Position numbers and translations under genes: made by a program. The notes beneath the pieces are model-generated. The model did not search any database and was not told the DNA's origin. It was given only the letters and a program-made list of their open reading frames with translations. From CBDCFV01 sp965261795 (GTDB lineage: Bacteria; Chloroflexota; Dehalococcoidia; Lucifugimonadales; UBA3495), in assembly GCA_965261795.1 (NCBI GenBank), contig OZ253476.1, positions 4,216,001 to 4,280,000 on the forward strand: a DNA stretch of 64,000 bases. Direction: 5' to 3'. Below, one piece after another: positions 16,588 through 24,755 of the stretch (within the stretch, counting starts at the first letter, position 1; each line of letters begins with the position of its first letter).

Positions 16588-16711
16588 AACCCGCACGGTA
16601 ATGGACAACGATGAACGGACCGACTTGAGGAGGCTTCTGGGATGGAGGCCCGACGTAAACGCTTACTCCCCGGTAGGATTCTCACAAACTCACCCCGAAC
16701 CGGATGAATGA
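16587..16711 (+). pseudogene. PaREP1/HEPN-like gene, 3' part beyond the IS array
   Basis: When base 16587 is joined to 11169 the frame reads AGA ACC CGC and continues TRTVMDNDERTDLRRLLGWR and PDVNAYSPVGFSQTHPEPDE to TGA at 16709-16711. The codons look like a normal hydrophilic tail. A strong terminator follows at 16766, where the end of this gene would need one. The join is inferred from frame continuity and the single TA. Confidence 0.5.
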
Positions 16712-16765
16712 TGGCGAGAAATTGGAGGTTGCGAGGAGGGTGGCGCAAATCACAGGCATAAGTTT

Positions 16766-16789
16766 GGCGGGCAATAGCCCGCCGTTTTT
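16766..16789 (+). terminator. rho-independent terminator
   Basis: GGCGGGC-AATA-GCCCGCC followed by GTTTTTG. A 7-bp GC stem with a 4-nt loop and a T-run. It ends the original PaREP1/HEPN transcript and insulates the LLM cluster downstream. Confidence 0.88.
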
Positions 16790-16909
16790 GTCGCCGGCGT
16801 CCCGATGAAAGGTCGAACATCAGGGTTTTGCGTTGCCCTTACTTCAAAAGCGCGCCATTAGGTGTACAATCGTTGCCAAACCACTCCGGCCCAAGGGAGC
16901 GCTTCCACT

Positions 16910-18118
16910 ATGAAGATGTGCTTTTTCCACTTGATGCCCTACCAGTACCTGCCAAAGGACTTTGAAAAACAGTACCACAGCGTTTGGGTTGACGTGCCCA
17001 ACCACCTGTTCGATCCCAAGAAGGCCACCGGTCTCTACCAGGACTACTTGGACGAGTTGGAGTTCGCGGAGGAAATGGGGTTCGACGGGTTGTGCGTCAA
17101 CGAGCACCACTACAACGCCTACGGCCTTATGCCCTCACCCAACTTGATGGCGGCGGCCATGACCCGTCGGACCTCCAAGGCGGCGATTATCGTTCTGGGC
17201 AACAGCCTGGCCCTCTACAACCCTCCAGTGAGGGTTGCCGAAGAGTTCGCCATGCTGGACGTGCTTAGCGGTGGGCGGTTCGTGGCCGGCTTCCCCTTGG
17301 GCACCTCCCAAGACACTGTGTTCGGGTACGGCGAAGTGCCGGTAACCCTTCGGGAGAAGTACCAGGAAGCCCATGACTTGGTCATCAAGGCGTGGACGGA
17401 ACGAGAACCCTTTGCCTTCAACGGCAAGTACACCCAACTGCGCTACGTGAATATATGGCCCAGACCCTACCAGGAACCGCACCCGCCCATCTGGGTACCA
17501 GGCAGCGGAAGCTTGGAGACTTGGGACTGGACCATCGAGAACGACTACGTGTACTGCTACCTGAGCTACTCAGGCTACAAGGTTGGCAAAACGGTCTTGG
17601 ACGGCTTTTGGGAAGAACTTGACCGGCGCGGCAAGGAATTCAACCCTTACCACGCGGGGTTCCTCCAGTTGGTTGCGGTGTCGGAGACTGACGAGCAGGC
17701 CGACGAATACAAGGACTACATCGAGTACTTCTTCAAGAAATGCCTCCACGTCCCCGGCGGGTTCGCCAACGCGCCGGGTTATCGTAGTATCCGCAGCATC
17801 AACTCCGGCGTTAGCTCCCAGATTGTAGACTCCCGCCGCGAGCAGTCCACTGATTTTACTTGGCTGGACTACATCAAGGCCGGCAACGTTATCGTTGGCA
17901 GCCCGGAGTCGGTCAGACAGGAATTAGCTCAAGCGATCCGGGAACTGCGGGTTGGAAACCTTATGCTCCTGCTCCAGTTCGGCGATATGCCCAAGGACCT
18001 GACCTTGAAGAACACCGAGTTGTTCGCCAAGGAAGTTATGCCCTACGTGCGGGATATCTGGAGCGAATACGAGACCAGGTGGTGGCCGCAGGGCTTGATG
18101 GAACCAGCGAGCGCCTAG
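16910..18118 (+). CDS. LLM-class flavin-dependent oxidoreductase (bacterial luciferase-like)
   Basis: A 402-residue TIM-barrel flavoprotein. Family landmarks are FAEEMGFDGLCVNEHHYNAYGLMPSP, AIIVLGNSLALYNPPVRVAEEFAMLDVLSGGRFVAGFPLG (in two segments) and HPPIWVPGSGSLETW. The EHHYN motif is typical of alkanal- or alkane-type monooxygenases that use reduced FMN. The ATG at 16910 follows GGGAGC; the frame is open further upstream but has no ribosome site. The stop lies 3 bp before the haloalkane dehalogenase gene, so both are surely on one message. A monooxygenase plus dehalogenase suggests breakdown of a halogenated or other small organic compound, which is inference. Confidence 0.9.
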   Translation: MKMCFFHLMPYQYLPKDFEKQYHSVWVDVPNHLFDPKKATGLYQDYLDELEFAEEMGFDGLCVNEHHYNAYGLMPSPNLMAAAMTRRTSKAAIIVLGNSLALYNPPVRVAEEFAMLDVLSGGRFVAGFPLGTSQDTVFGYGEVPVTLREKYQEAHDLVIKAWTEREPFAFNGKYTQLRYVNIWPRPYQEPHPPIWVPGSGSLETWDWTIENDYVYCYLSYSGYKVGKTVLDGFWEELDRRGKEFNPYHAGFLQLVAVSETDEQADEYKDYIEYFFKKCLHVPGGFANAPGYRSIRSINSGVSSQIVDSRREQSTDFTWLDYIKAGNVIVGSPESVRQELAQAIRELRVGNLMLLLQFGDMPKDLTLKNTELFAKEVMPYVRDIWSEYETRWWPQGLMEPASA

Positions 18119-18121
18119 CCG

Positions 18122-19003
18122 ATGGAAGAACGTAGTACGCCGTCCGCGGCCTCCCATAGTAAAAGCCGGGTTACCGTGCTGGACACGGAGATGGCCTATG
18201 TCGACCGCGGTACGGGAGACCCCATCGTGTTTCTGCACGGTAATCCAACGTCCTCCTACCTATGGCGCAACGTCATACCTCACCTTGAGCGATTGGGGCG
18301 GTGTTTGGCGCCAGATTTTGTCGGGATGGGAGACTCCGGTAAGGCCAAGGATGGGTCCTACAGGTTTGTCGACCACGCACGATACTTGGACCAATGGTTC
18401 AAAACGCTTGGCCTTGACCAGAATGTCACTCTCGTGGTCCACGATTGGGGATCAGCACTGGGGTTTCACTGGGCCCACCGGCACCAGGACAGGATAAAAG
18501 CCATCGTCTATATGGAGGCCATTGTCCGACCACTTACTTGGGAGGAGTGGCCGGAACAGTCGAGGCGCATCTTCCAAGGTATGCGTTCGCCCGACGGCGA
18601 GGGAATGGTCCTGGACCGGAACCTGTTCGTGGAGCGAATCTTGCCCGGCAGTGTATTGCGGGGATTGACCGAAGAAGAGATGGACGTTTATCGCCGCCCA
18701 TACTTGGAACCCGGCGAGTCGAGGAGGCCCACGTTGACTTGGCCCAGGGAGATTCCCATAGACGGCCACCCGCCGGACGTAGTGGAAATAGCGGAGAGTT
18801 ATTCCCAGTGGCTGGCAATGAGCCCTTTGCCGAAGCTGTTCATCAACGGCGACCCCGGGGCGATACTGGTGGGCGCCCAACGGGAATTCTGCCGGAGTTG
18901 GCCCAACCAATCAGAGGTCACTGTGCCTGGGCGCCACTTCCTCCAGGAAGACTCCCCCGACCAGATTGGCGAAGCTATCGCGGAATGGTATCGGTCGCTG
19001 TAA
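18122..19003 (+). CDS. haloalkane dehalogenase (HLD-II type alpha/beta hydrolase)
   Basis: A 293-residue hydrolase whose key residues line up with DhaA-type haloalkane dehalogenases: N41 in LHGNPTSSYLWRN and W109 for halide binding, D108 in VVHDWGSALGFHWA as nucleophile, E132 in YMEAIVRP as acid, and H272 in PGRHFLQEDSP. An Asp nucleophile followed by Trp, with the acid after strand 6, separates this subfamily from ordinary serine hydrolases. The enzyme replaces halide by hydroxyl in haloalkanes. It follows the LLM monooxygenase by 3 bp and is followed by a second alpha/beta hydrolase. The natural substrate is unknown. Confidence 0.9.
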   Translation: MEERSTPSAASHSKSRVTVLDTEMAYVDRGTGDPIVFLHGNPTSSYLWRNVIPHLERLGRCLAPDFVGMGDSGKAKDGSYRFVDHARYLDQWFKTLGLDQNVTLVVHDWGSALGFHWAHRHQDRIKAIVYMEAIVRPLTWEEWPEQSRRIFQGMRSPDGEGMVLDRNLFVERILPGSVLRGLTEEEMDVYRRPYLEPGESRRPTLTWPREIPIDGHPPDVVEIAESYSQWLAMSPLPKLFINGDPGAILVGAQREFCRSWPNQSEVTVPGRHFLQEDSPDQIGEAIAEWYRSL

Positions 19004-19114
19004 AGCGTCACAGAATTGCTGAAGCCTTGGCTTGAACCAACTATGCAATCTCCCACGGTCAAGAGTTGCCCAGTCGACGGAAGGTCGTGAGGAGTGGCAC
19101 ACACGAGGAGAAAC

Positions 19115-19900
19115 ATGCCACCGGAGACACTAACGATAGACCTGCGCAACGGAAGTTACCAAGCGGAAGTGTTGCGGGCCGGCCAAGGAGACCCGCTTAT
19201 CTATTTACACGGCGCCGTGGGACACAAGGGCTGGGCGCCCTTCCTGGACCGGTTGGCCGAACACTTCACGGTATACGCGCCTTACATTCCCGGCTACTCC
19301 CAGTCCACCGGTCTGGACCTGCTGGATGACGTCCTCGACCTCACGCTGCACCATTTCGAATTAATGGACGCTCTCGGCTTGTCGTCGGCTCACGTGGTGG
19401 GTCACTTCCTGGGTGGGATGATTGCAGCAGAAATGTCCGCCGTGGCGCCGGGTTATGTTAAGAACCTTGTGTTGGCGTCCCCGGCAGGTCTATGGCGCGA
19501 CGATGCTCCGGTAGTCGACTTCCTGGCGATGAATCCTGCCGAGTTGCAAGAGTGCTTATGGGCAGAGCCCGGTGATGGCTCAACTAATGCAGATGCTGAA
19601 TCGGCGGAACGCGCCCAAGCGTTGTTGCTGCCGGAGCGGGTGCAGGACCTGACGGCGGCGGGCAAGTTCCTGTGGCCGATACCCGACCGCGGGCTGAAAC
19701 GGCGCGCCTACCGCATCAAGGCCCCGTCTCTAATTATTTGGGGCGGCGAAGACCGGCTAAATCCTCCGGTGTACGCAGAGGACTTTTCAAAATTGATCGC
19801 CGGCTCAAGAGTACAAGTCCTGGCCGGAGCAGGCCACTTGCCAATGTTGGAGCAACCGCATGCTTTCAGTGAAGCTATCTTAGAGTTTCTGAACGGCTGA
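19115..19900 (+). CDS. alpha/beta hydrolase-fold protein with the nucleophile serine replaced by phenylalanine
   Basis: A 261-residue alpha/beta hydrolase. The oxyanion strand IYLHGAVGH, the IWGGEDRLNPP aspartate and the GAGHLPMLEQP histidine are present. The nucleophile elbow reads GHFLGG (residues 96-101), with F98 (codon TTC) where GHSxGG normally has serine. A single T/C change would restore TCC. The protein may be inactive, may have another role, or the base may be a sequencing error. The ATG at 19115 has CGAGGAG upstream; a GTG at 19094 is possible. It is third in the LLM-dehalogenase cluster, after a gap of about 110 bp. Confidence 0.82.
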   Translation: MPPETLTIDLRNGSYQAEVLRAGQGDPLIYLHGAVGHKGWAPFLDRLAEHFTVYAPYIPGYSQSTGLDLLDDVLDLTLHHFELMDALGLSSAHVVGHFLGGMIAAEMSAVAPGYVKNLVLASPAGLWRDDAPVVDFLAMNPAELQECLWAEPGDGSTNADAESAERAQALLLPERVQDLTAAGKFLWPIPDRGLKRRAYRIKAPSLIIWGGEDRLNPPVYAEDFSKLIAGSRVQVLAGAGHLPMLEQPHAFSEAILEFLNG

Positions 19901-20082
19901 GGGCCTTACCGGTCCACCAAGGCATCGCACAGTGAGATTCCCATGCCTTATTATCGGCATCCTGGCGGTGTTGCTGATTCTGGTGTTGTTATGGACTTGC
20001 CGGGTCGCCGGCCCTCCCTTTCACAATGGCAACGGCTTGGACGAGTCTTTGAGAGGGCAAAGTTACGGGGGAATCAGTCTCG

Positions 20083-20451
20083 TCACGCCTCGACAGCATG
20101 GCGGTAGTGGTCAACCCGTTCGAGTCGTTGCCCTGAGCCCAAGCGAATTGCGATCAAGTCCACACGCCAGTCCAGTCCTTCTTGGCCGTGGTCCTGTAGA
20201 TAGTACTCCGCCGTAACCACTAACCGGCCCTTTTTGGCTGGGGTGATGGATTCCTCCGGTGTGCCGAATTCATTACTGTTCCGCGTGCGTACCTCGACGA
20301 ACACGATCTGCCCTTCATCTACGGCAACAATGTCAATTTCACCCCAGCGGCACCGGTAGTTGGTTTCCAGCACCAAGTAGCCCTTGTTCTTCAGGAAGCG
20401 GGCAGCCATGTCCTCTCCCCACTTCCCCAAACGCATCTTTGGGCTAGCCAA
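20083..20451 (-). CDS. yraN: YraN family (UPF0102) endonuclease-like protein
   Basis: A 122-residue PD-(D/E)XK-fold protein. Signatures are GKWGEDMAARFLKNKGY, the catalytic-type GEIDIVAVD and FVEVRTR, and the PAKKGRLVVTAEYYL helix. The last lysine of the nuclease motif is Arg here, as in many YraN proteins. Its role is probably DNA processing or recombination but is not defined. Its start overlaps the end of rnhB by 8 bp, an arrangement common for rnhB-yraN, so the pair is likely translationally coupled. Confidence 0.9.
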   Translation of the reverse strand: MASPKMRLGKWGEDMAARFLKNKGYLVLETNYRCRWGEIDIVAVDEGQIVFVEVRTRNSNEFGTPEESITPAKKGRLVVTAEYYLQDHGQEGLDWRVDLIAIRLGSGQRLERVDHYRHAVEA

Positions 20452-21079
20452 CTTGCCGGCCTCCCAGCGACTCTCGAACGGGGCGGAAGGAACGCCGGTG
20501 GATTTGGCAAGGGCCCCGTTCCCGCAGTTGAGCTAGGTGTTGAGCGGTCCCGTAGCCCTTATTGCGGTCAAAGGAATATCCAGGATATACCTCGTTTGCT
20601 TCCCGCATCATCCGGTCTCTCGCCACCTTGGCCACGTTGGACGCTGCGGCGATGGAATAACTAAGCTTATCGCCGCGCACGATCGTTTGGAAAGGAATAA
20701 GGCACTCCCGCAGGGGTACGTAGTCCAAGAGAAGATAAGCCGGATCCAACGGCAAGTTTTCTACCGCTTGCAGCATAGCTTGTATGCTGGCTTGACCAAT
20801 CCCCAAGCTATCAACCGCGTCGGGGCCCACTTGGGCCACACCGATGGCGAGGGCATGGGCCTCCACCACCTCCACTGCGCGGTCGCGTTGGGTTGGAGAC
20901 AGCCGCTTGCTGTCGTCCAACGCCTCCAGCCACGGTTCGCGGCCAGTCAGGTCCGGGGGGAAAATCACCGCGGCAGCGACTACCGGGCCGGCCAGTGGCC
21001 CACGCCCAACTTCGTCAACGCCGGCTACAAGCGAAAAACCCTGTCCGTAAACGGTGCTCTCCAGAGAGAAGTCCGGCAT
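20444..21079 (-). CDS. rnhB: ribonuclease HII
   Basis: A 211-residue RNase HII. The active-site motif VAGVDEVGRGPLAGPVVAAA has D22 and E23. The DSKRLSPTQRD segment and the later LLDYVPLRE aspartate complete the metal site, and YSIAAASNVAKVARDRMM is the conserved helix. It removes RNA primers and misincorporated ribonucleotides from DNA. It lies 34 bp downstream of mnmA and overlaps yraN, giving an mnmA-rnhB-yraN operon on the minus strand. Confidence 0.95.
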   Translation of the reverse strand: MPDFSLESTVYGQGFSLVAGVDEVGRGPLAGPVVAAAVIFPPDLTGREPWLEALDDSKRLSPTQRDRAVEVVEAHALAIGVAQVGPDAVDSLGIGQASIQAMLQAVENLPLDPAYLLLDYVPLRECLIPFQTIVRGDKLSYSIAAASNVAKVARDRMMREANEVYPGYSFDRNKGYGTAQHLAQLRERGPCQIHRRSFRPVRESLGGRQVG

Positions 21080-21113
21080 TCATGTCCTTTCGTATTGCCT
21101 ACCTGCCGCCCCT

Positions 21114-22190
21114 CTAATCCACTGGAGCAGGCTCAATGATTCCGCCGCCAATCAGAATGTCACCCTGGTAGAAGACTACCGCTTGACCGGGCGTAAGCGC
21201 TCGCTGCTCCTCGTCGAAGCAGACAAGGGCTTCATCCCCGTCAGCGTGAAGGACCGCCGGGGCTTCATGTGCCTTGTATCGGACTTTCACCGTGACCTCC
21301 GTAGGCCCTTCCGGCGTAGCGCCCGATGTGTAGTTGACCTTTGATGCCCAGAGCCGGTCACTGTAAAGGGCTTGCTCCGGCCCCACTACTACCCGGTTGG
21401 CGTCGGCGTCCACCCTTACGACGTACTGCGGCTCTCCAACGTTGATGCCCAGTCCCCGGCGCTGCCCCACGGTAAAGTACTCGATTCCCTGATGCTGTCC
21501 CAACACATTCCCGTGTAGGTCAACGATGTCTCCCGGTGTTCCGGTGGAGTGCTGGGCCAAATATGCTTTGTAATCACCCAAAGGGATAAAACAAATGTCC
21601 TGGCTGTCGGGCTTTTCGGCATTGGGAAAATCCGCTTCCAAGGCCATCCGGCGTATGTCGCCCTTGGTGTGAGCGCCAACGGGCATTAGGGTGTGGGCCA
21701 TTTCGTGCTGCCCCATACCGAACAGAACGTAGGACTGGTCCTTGTCGGCGTCGCGCCCCTTCCTCAACACACATCCGTTCTCGGTCTTGTCGATGCGAGC
21801 GTAGTGGCCGGTGGCTACGTAATCGGCCTGCAAAGCCTTGGCCCGGTTCATCAGAAAGTTGAATTTGATCTTGTCGTTGCAGGCTATACATGGATGCGGA
21901 GTGCGCCCGTTCTTGTACTCCCGGCAAAAGTAGTCAATAACGTGGGTCTGGAACTCCCGCTGCACGTTAAGCACGTAGTGGGGCACGCCCAACCGGCGGC
22001 ATACTGCCCTGGCGTCTTCCACGTCATCCAGTGTGCAACAACCCTGGTAGGAGGCGGGCAAGTCAACGTGGTCGAGGCTGTACAGCTTCATCGTGACGCC
22101 CACGACGTCAAAACCCTCGCGTTGCAACAACAACGCCGCCACAGACGAGTCCACACCGCCGCTCATCGCGACAACGACCTTTTCCGGCAT
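21114..22190 (-). CDS. mnmA: tRNA 2-thiouridine(34) synthase MnmA
   Basis: A 358-residue protein. The ATP-pyrophosphatase P-loop is SGGVDSS (residues 10-16). The first catalytic cysteine lies in GRTPHPCIACNDKIKF, the second in DSQDICFIP. MnmA adds sulfur to U34 of tRNA-Lys, -Glu and -Gln using persulfide from a cysteine desulfurase. The frame is open to 22436, but the homology starts at the ATG at 22190. A 396-bp MITE sits 69 bp upstream and may carry or disturb its promoter. It is first gene of the mnmA-rnhB-yraN operon. Confidence 0.95.
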   Translation of the reverse strand: MPEKVVVAMSGGVDSSVAALLLQREGFDVVGVTMKLYSLDHVDLPASYQGCCTLDDVEDARAVCRRLGVPHYVLNVQREFQTHVIDYFCREYKNGRTPHPCIACNDKIKFNFLMNRAKALQADYVATGHYARIDKTENGCVLRKGRDADKDQSYVLFGMGQHEMAHTLMPVGAHTKGDIRRMALEADFPNAEKPDSQDICFIPLGDYKAYLAQHSTGTPGDIVDLHGNVLGQHQGIEYFTVGQRRGLGINVGEPQYVVRVDADANRVVVGPEQALYSDRLWASKVNYTSGATPEGPTEVTVKVRYKAHEAPAVLHADGDEALVCFDEEQRALTPGQAVVFYQGDILIGGGIIEPAPVD

Positions 22191-22767
22191 TATCCAGCTT
22201 CCTCCGGCATCCAGCCTAGCACAGGGTAGAGTCCGGGCACAACCGGGAAGTTGGCGATGGGTGTCCGTCATATTTTTGGGTGCCCACTCGGAGATGTTAG
22301 ATAGCCGGTTGATTTTTTTTAGATCGCCGGACATTTGCGGACATTCCTTGACATTTTCACCGCAGAATGGGCTGAGGAAGACGGGCGGAATTTTCGATAA
22401 CACTCCCGTTTCCTCTCGTTTCCTCCCATTTCGCATCGCTTGTAGAAGTGTTGAATTTGCTTCCGGGCCTGGGAGCAGTATGTCAGGCAGATCTATGATG
22501 TCTATGATATAGAAGGGTTACCGGGGATGGGAAGGGGCAAACTGTCATAAGGCACCGGCCGGATTTTAACGCTGGCAACGGCAATCGGAGAGCGTGAGAA
22601 ATTGCCGCAATCGAACCTCGCGTTACAAGCTTTCCAAAAATGTGACGGACACCCGTTGGCGATTGGGCGCCCGTCAGTTTTCTGCACTTGCAAATCATGT
22701 GGTGAGGTCGCTCAATTGACGGTAAACTGGACGCGTAAATTTCACAGAACGTAACGGGAGGGTCCAG
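22191..22767. other. 577-bp intergenic region filled mainly by the MITE
   Basis: Apart from the element at 22259-22654 and its duplications, this gap between the divergent mnmA and LLM genes holds only about 70 bp and 105 bp of flanking sequence. Promoters for both genes must lie here. None was clear enough to place. Confidence 0.6.
22259..22654. mobile_element. 396-bp MITE-like element with a 9-bp target duplication
   Basis: Terminal inverted repeats: GGGTGTCCGTCATATTTTTG at the left and CAAAAATGTGACGGACACCC at the right, about 21 bp with one mismatch. GTTGGCGAT occurs directly outside each end (22250-22258 and 22655-22663), a perfect 9-bp direct repeat. The inside has no convincing coding region. 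It contains a run of GACATT motifs (22330-22357) and short TCTATGAT repeats (about 22490-22507). A 9-bp duplication with such ends fits a non-autonomous derivative of a DDE transposon. No full-length parent is in the window. Confidence 0.8.
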
Positions 22768-23721
22768 ATGCCAACCACCTTCGGAACCTCTATGCCCAGC
22801 CGGGGCCCCTTGGCCAACCCCGAGAACCTGAAGTCCCTCGCCCAGCGGGCAGAGGGCCTTGGGTTCGATTCCATTTGGGTCAGCGACCACATCATCCTGC
22901 CCCGGCAGGTCGAGTCCTTCTATCCTTACGCGGCTGATGGCGTCGCAACTTTTCGTCCCGACGAAGCCTACTATGAGCCGCTCGCCGCGCTTAACTTCCT
23001 TGCGGGATGCACAAATAAGGTGCGCTTGGGCACCCACGTCCTGATCCTGCCTTACCGCAACCCCGTGCTTACGGCGAAACTCCTGTCCACTCTGGACGTG
23101 TTGTCCGCCGGGCGGGTGACCCTCGGCATAGGCGTCGGTTGGATGGAAGAGGAGTTCCAAGCGTTGGGGCTCGACACCTACTCGCAGCGCGGAGCAGTAA
23201 CCGACGAATATATCCAGCTTTTCAAAGAGCTGTGGACCAAGGACAACCCGGAGTTCCAAGGGGAACACTATCAGATTTCCGGCGCGGGTTTCCAGCCCAA
23301 ACCGGCGCAGAAGCCCCACCCGCCAATCTGGGTCGGCGGCCACACCGGGCCGGCCATTCGCCGGGCCGCCAAGTACGGCGACGGTTGGATGCCGATAGGC
23401 CAGCGCCCCCCGGCAATCCTGGAGCCTGAAGAGATGGCAGAGAAAATCGCCCGCCTGCGCCGGTTGACCGTCCGGGCCGGACGCCCTGAAGACGCGGTGT
23501 CGCTGGTGTTCAGCACCAGTGTGTCGTTCCAGGACGACCCCGGCCAGCACCGCCGCATGATGAGCGGAATACCGGAGCAAATCGCCGCTGATTTGCGGCA
23601 GTACCAAGACTTGGGAGTCCGCGACTTCATCATCGGGTTCGACGGGGACAGTTCTGCCAGCCTTGACGAAAACATGGAGAGGTTCACCAGCGAAGTCGTG
23701 CCATTGATACCCCAGGATTAA
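22768..23721 (+). CDS. LLM-class F420-dependent oxidoreductase
   Basis: A 317-residue TIM-barrel protein of the luciferase-like family, subgroup typified by TIGR03619-like F420 enzymes. Landmarks are LAQRAEGLGFDSIWVSDHI, VRLGTHVLILPYRNPVLTAK, LSTLDVLSAGRVTLGIGVGW and the KPHPPIWVGGHTGPAIRRAA phosphate-binding region. The ATG follows GGGAGGGTCC. The cofactor (F420 or FMN) is inferred from subfamily resemblance. The PEP-mutase-fold gene follows 92 bp later, so an operon is possible. Confidence 0.88.
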   Translation: MPTTFGTSMPSRGPLANPENLKSLAQRAEGLGFDSIWVSDHIILPRQVESFYPYAADGVATFRPDEAYYEPLAALNFLAGCTNKVRLGTHVLILPYRNPVLTAKLLSTLDVLSAGRVTLGIGVGWMEEEFQALGLDTYSQRGAVTDEYIQLFKELWTKDNPEFQGEHYQISGAGFQPKPAQKPHPPIWVGGHTGPAIRRAAKYGDGWMPIGQRPPAILEPEEMAEKIARLRRLTVRAGRPEDAVSLVFSTSVSFQDDPGQHRRMMSGIPEQIAADLRQYQDLGVRDFIIGFDGDSSASLDENMERFTSEVVPLIPQD

Positions 23722-23813
23722 AGATTTCACCGCAGAGATCGTGGAAACCGCGGAGAAACAAAGAAAAACTCTGCGGTCTCGGCGTTCCCAGCAGCAAAAA
23801 GAGGTGACAGGCT

Positions 23814-24701
23814 ATGTCAGTGCGAACCGACCTCAGAGCAAGGCTGAACGCGGGCGACCAAATCGTCGCTCCAGGCGCTTACGACCCGATCTCGGCGCGC
23901 TTGGTCCAGTCCTTGGGGTTCGACACCATCTACACCGGCGGATATATATCCGGCGCCCACTTGGCGGTTACCGAGCCGTTGATGACGATGACAGAACAAC
24001 TGTCGGTGGTCGAGAAAGTGGTTAGGTCGGTGCCGCTGCCGGTGATCTGCGACGCTGATGCGGGCTACGGCGAGCCGGTCCACGCGATGCACACCATACG
24101 CTCGTTCGAGGCGGCGGGGGTGGCCGGGATTCACATCGAAGACCAGTTTTTCCCCAAACGCGCTTCCTACCACGCAGGGTTGGAGCACGTTATTCCCATG
24201 GATGAATTCATCCAGAAAATGGGCTACGCGCTGCGGGCCCGCACTGACCCCGACTTCCTGATCATCGGGCGCACCGACGCTTTCACGGCGGTAGAGGGCG
24301 ACATGGACGAGGCCATCCGCCGGGGCAACGCTCTGCGCGACTTGGGCGTGGACTTGGTGATGCCCCGGGGCGTTCGTAGCCGGGAGGACCTGGCAACCTT
24401 CCGTCGGGGCGTCCCTGACGTGCCGCTGATGGTGATTGCCGGGGCTGACGATATCACGGTCCAGGAATACCAAGACCTGGGCTGCCAGTTCCTTATCTAT
24501 GCCACGTCTTCGATAATCGCGGCGGTAGATGGTATTCGCCGCATCTACCAAAGCTTGAAGGACACCGGCCACATCGGCATAAACGCCCAGCAGGTAGCTT
24601 CAATGCGGGCGGAAGTGGAAGCGCTTATCAGCCTGCCGGAATACCAGCAAGTAGAGGCTGAGACCACCGAGCGGGAATTCCAGCAGCGCCGGGGGCATTA
24701 G
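23814..24701 (+). CDS. isocitrate lyase/PEP mutase superfamily protein lacking the lyase cysteine
   Basis: A 295-residue TIM-barrel protein. It keeps the substrate and Mg residues VICDADAGYGE (D80, D82) and IHIEDQFFPKR (E109, D110). The flexible loop that carries KKCGH in isocitrate and methylisocitrate lyases reads KRASYH (residues 115-120), so the catalytic cysteine is absent. Without it normal C-C lyase chemistry is unlikely. Oxaloacetate- or phosphonopyruvate-type hydrolase or another carboxy-acid activity is possible. GAGGTG precedes the ATG. The second family member in this window (28691-29557) keeps the cysteine. Confidence 0.87.
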   Translation: MSVRTDLRARLNAGDQIVAPGAYDPISARLVQSLGFDTIYTGGYISGAHLAVTEPLMTMTEQLSVVEKVVRSVPLPVICDADAGYGEPVHAMHTIRSFEAAGVAGIHIEDQFFPKRASYHAGLEHVIPMDEFIQKMGYALRARTDPDFLIIGRTDAFTAVEGDMDEAIRRGNALRDLGVDLVMPRGVRSREDLATFRRGVPDVPLMVIAGADDITVQEYQDLGCQFLIYATSSIIAAVDGIRRIYQSLKDTGHIGINAQQVASMRAEVEALISLPEYQQVEAETTEREFQQRRGH

Positions 24702-24755
24702 GAGATTCTATGAGCACCGAGAGAACTCGCCACTTTCTTGCCGAAAAGGGACAGG

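Noticed and set aside
19932..20216. 94-codon frame with a hydrophobic start
   Set aside because: It overlaps yraN by 134 bp in antisense and its later part is not protein-like. A short signal-like peptide cannot be excluded but is not supported.
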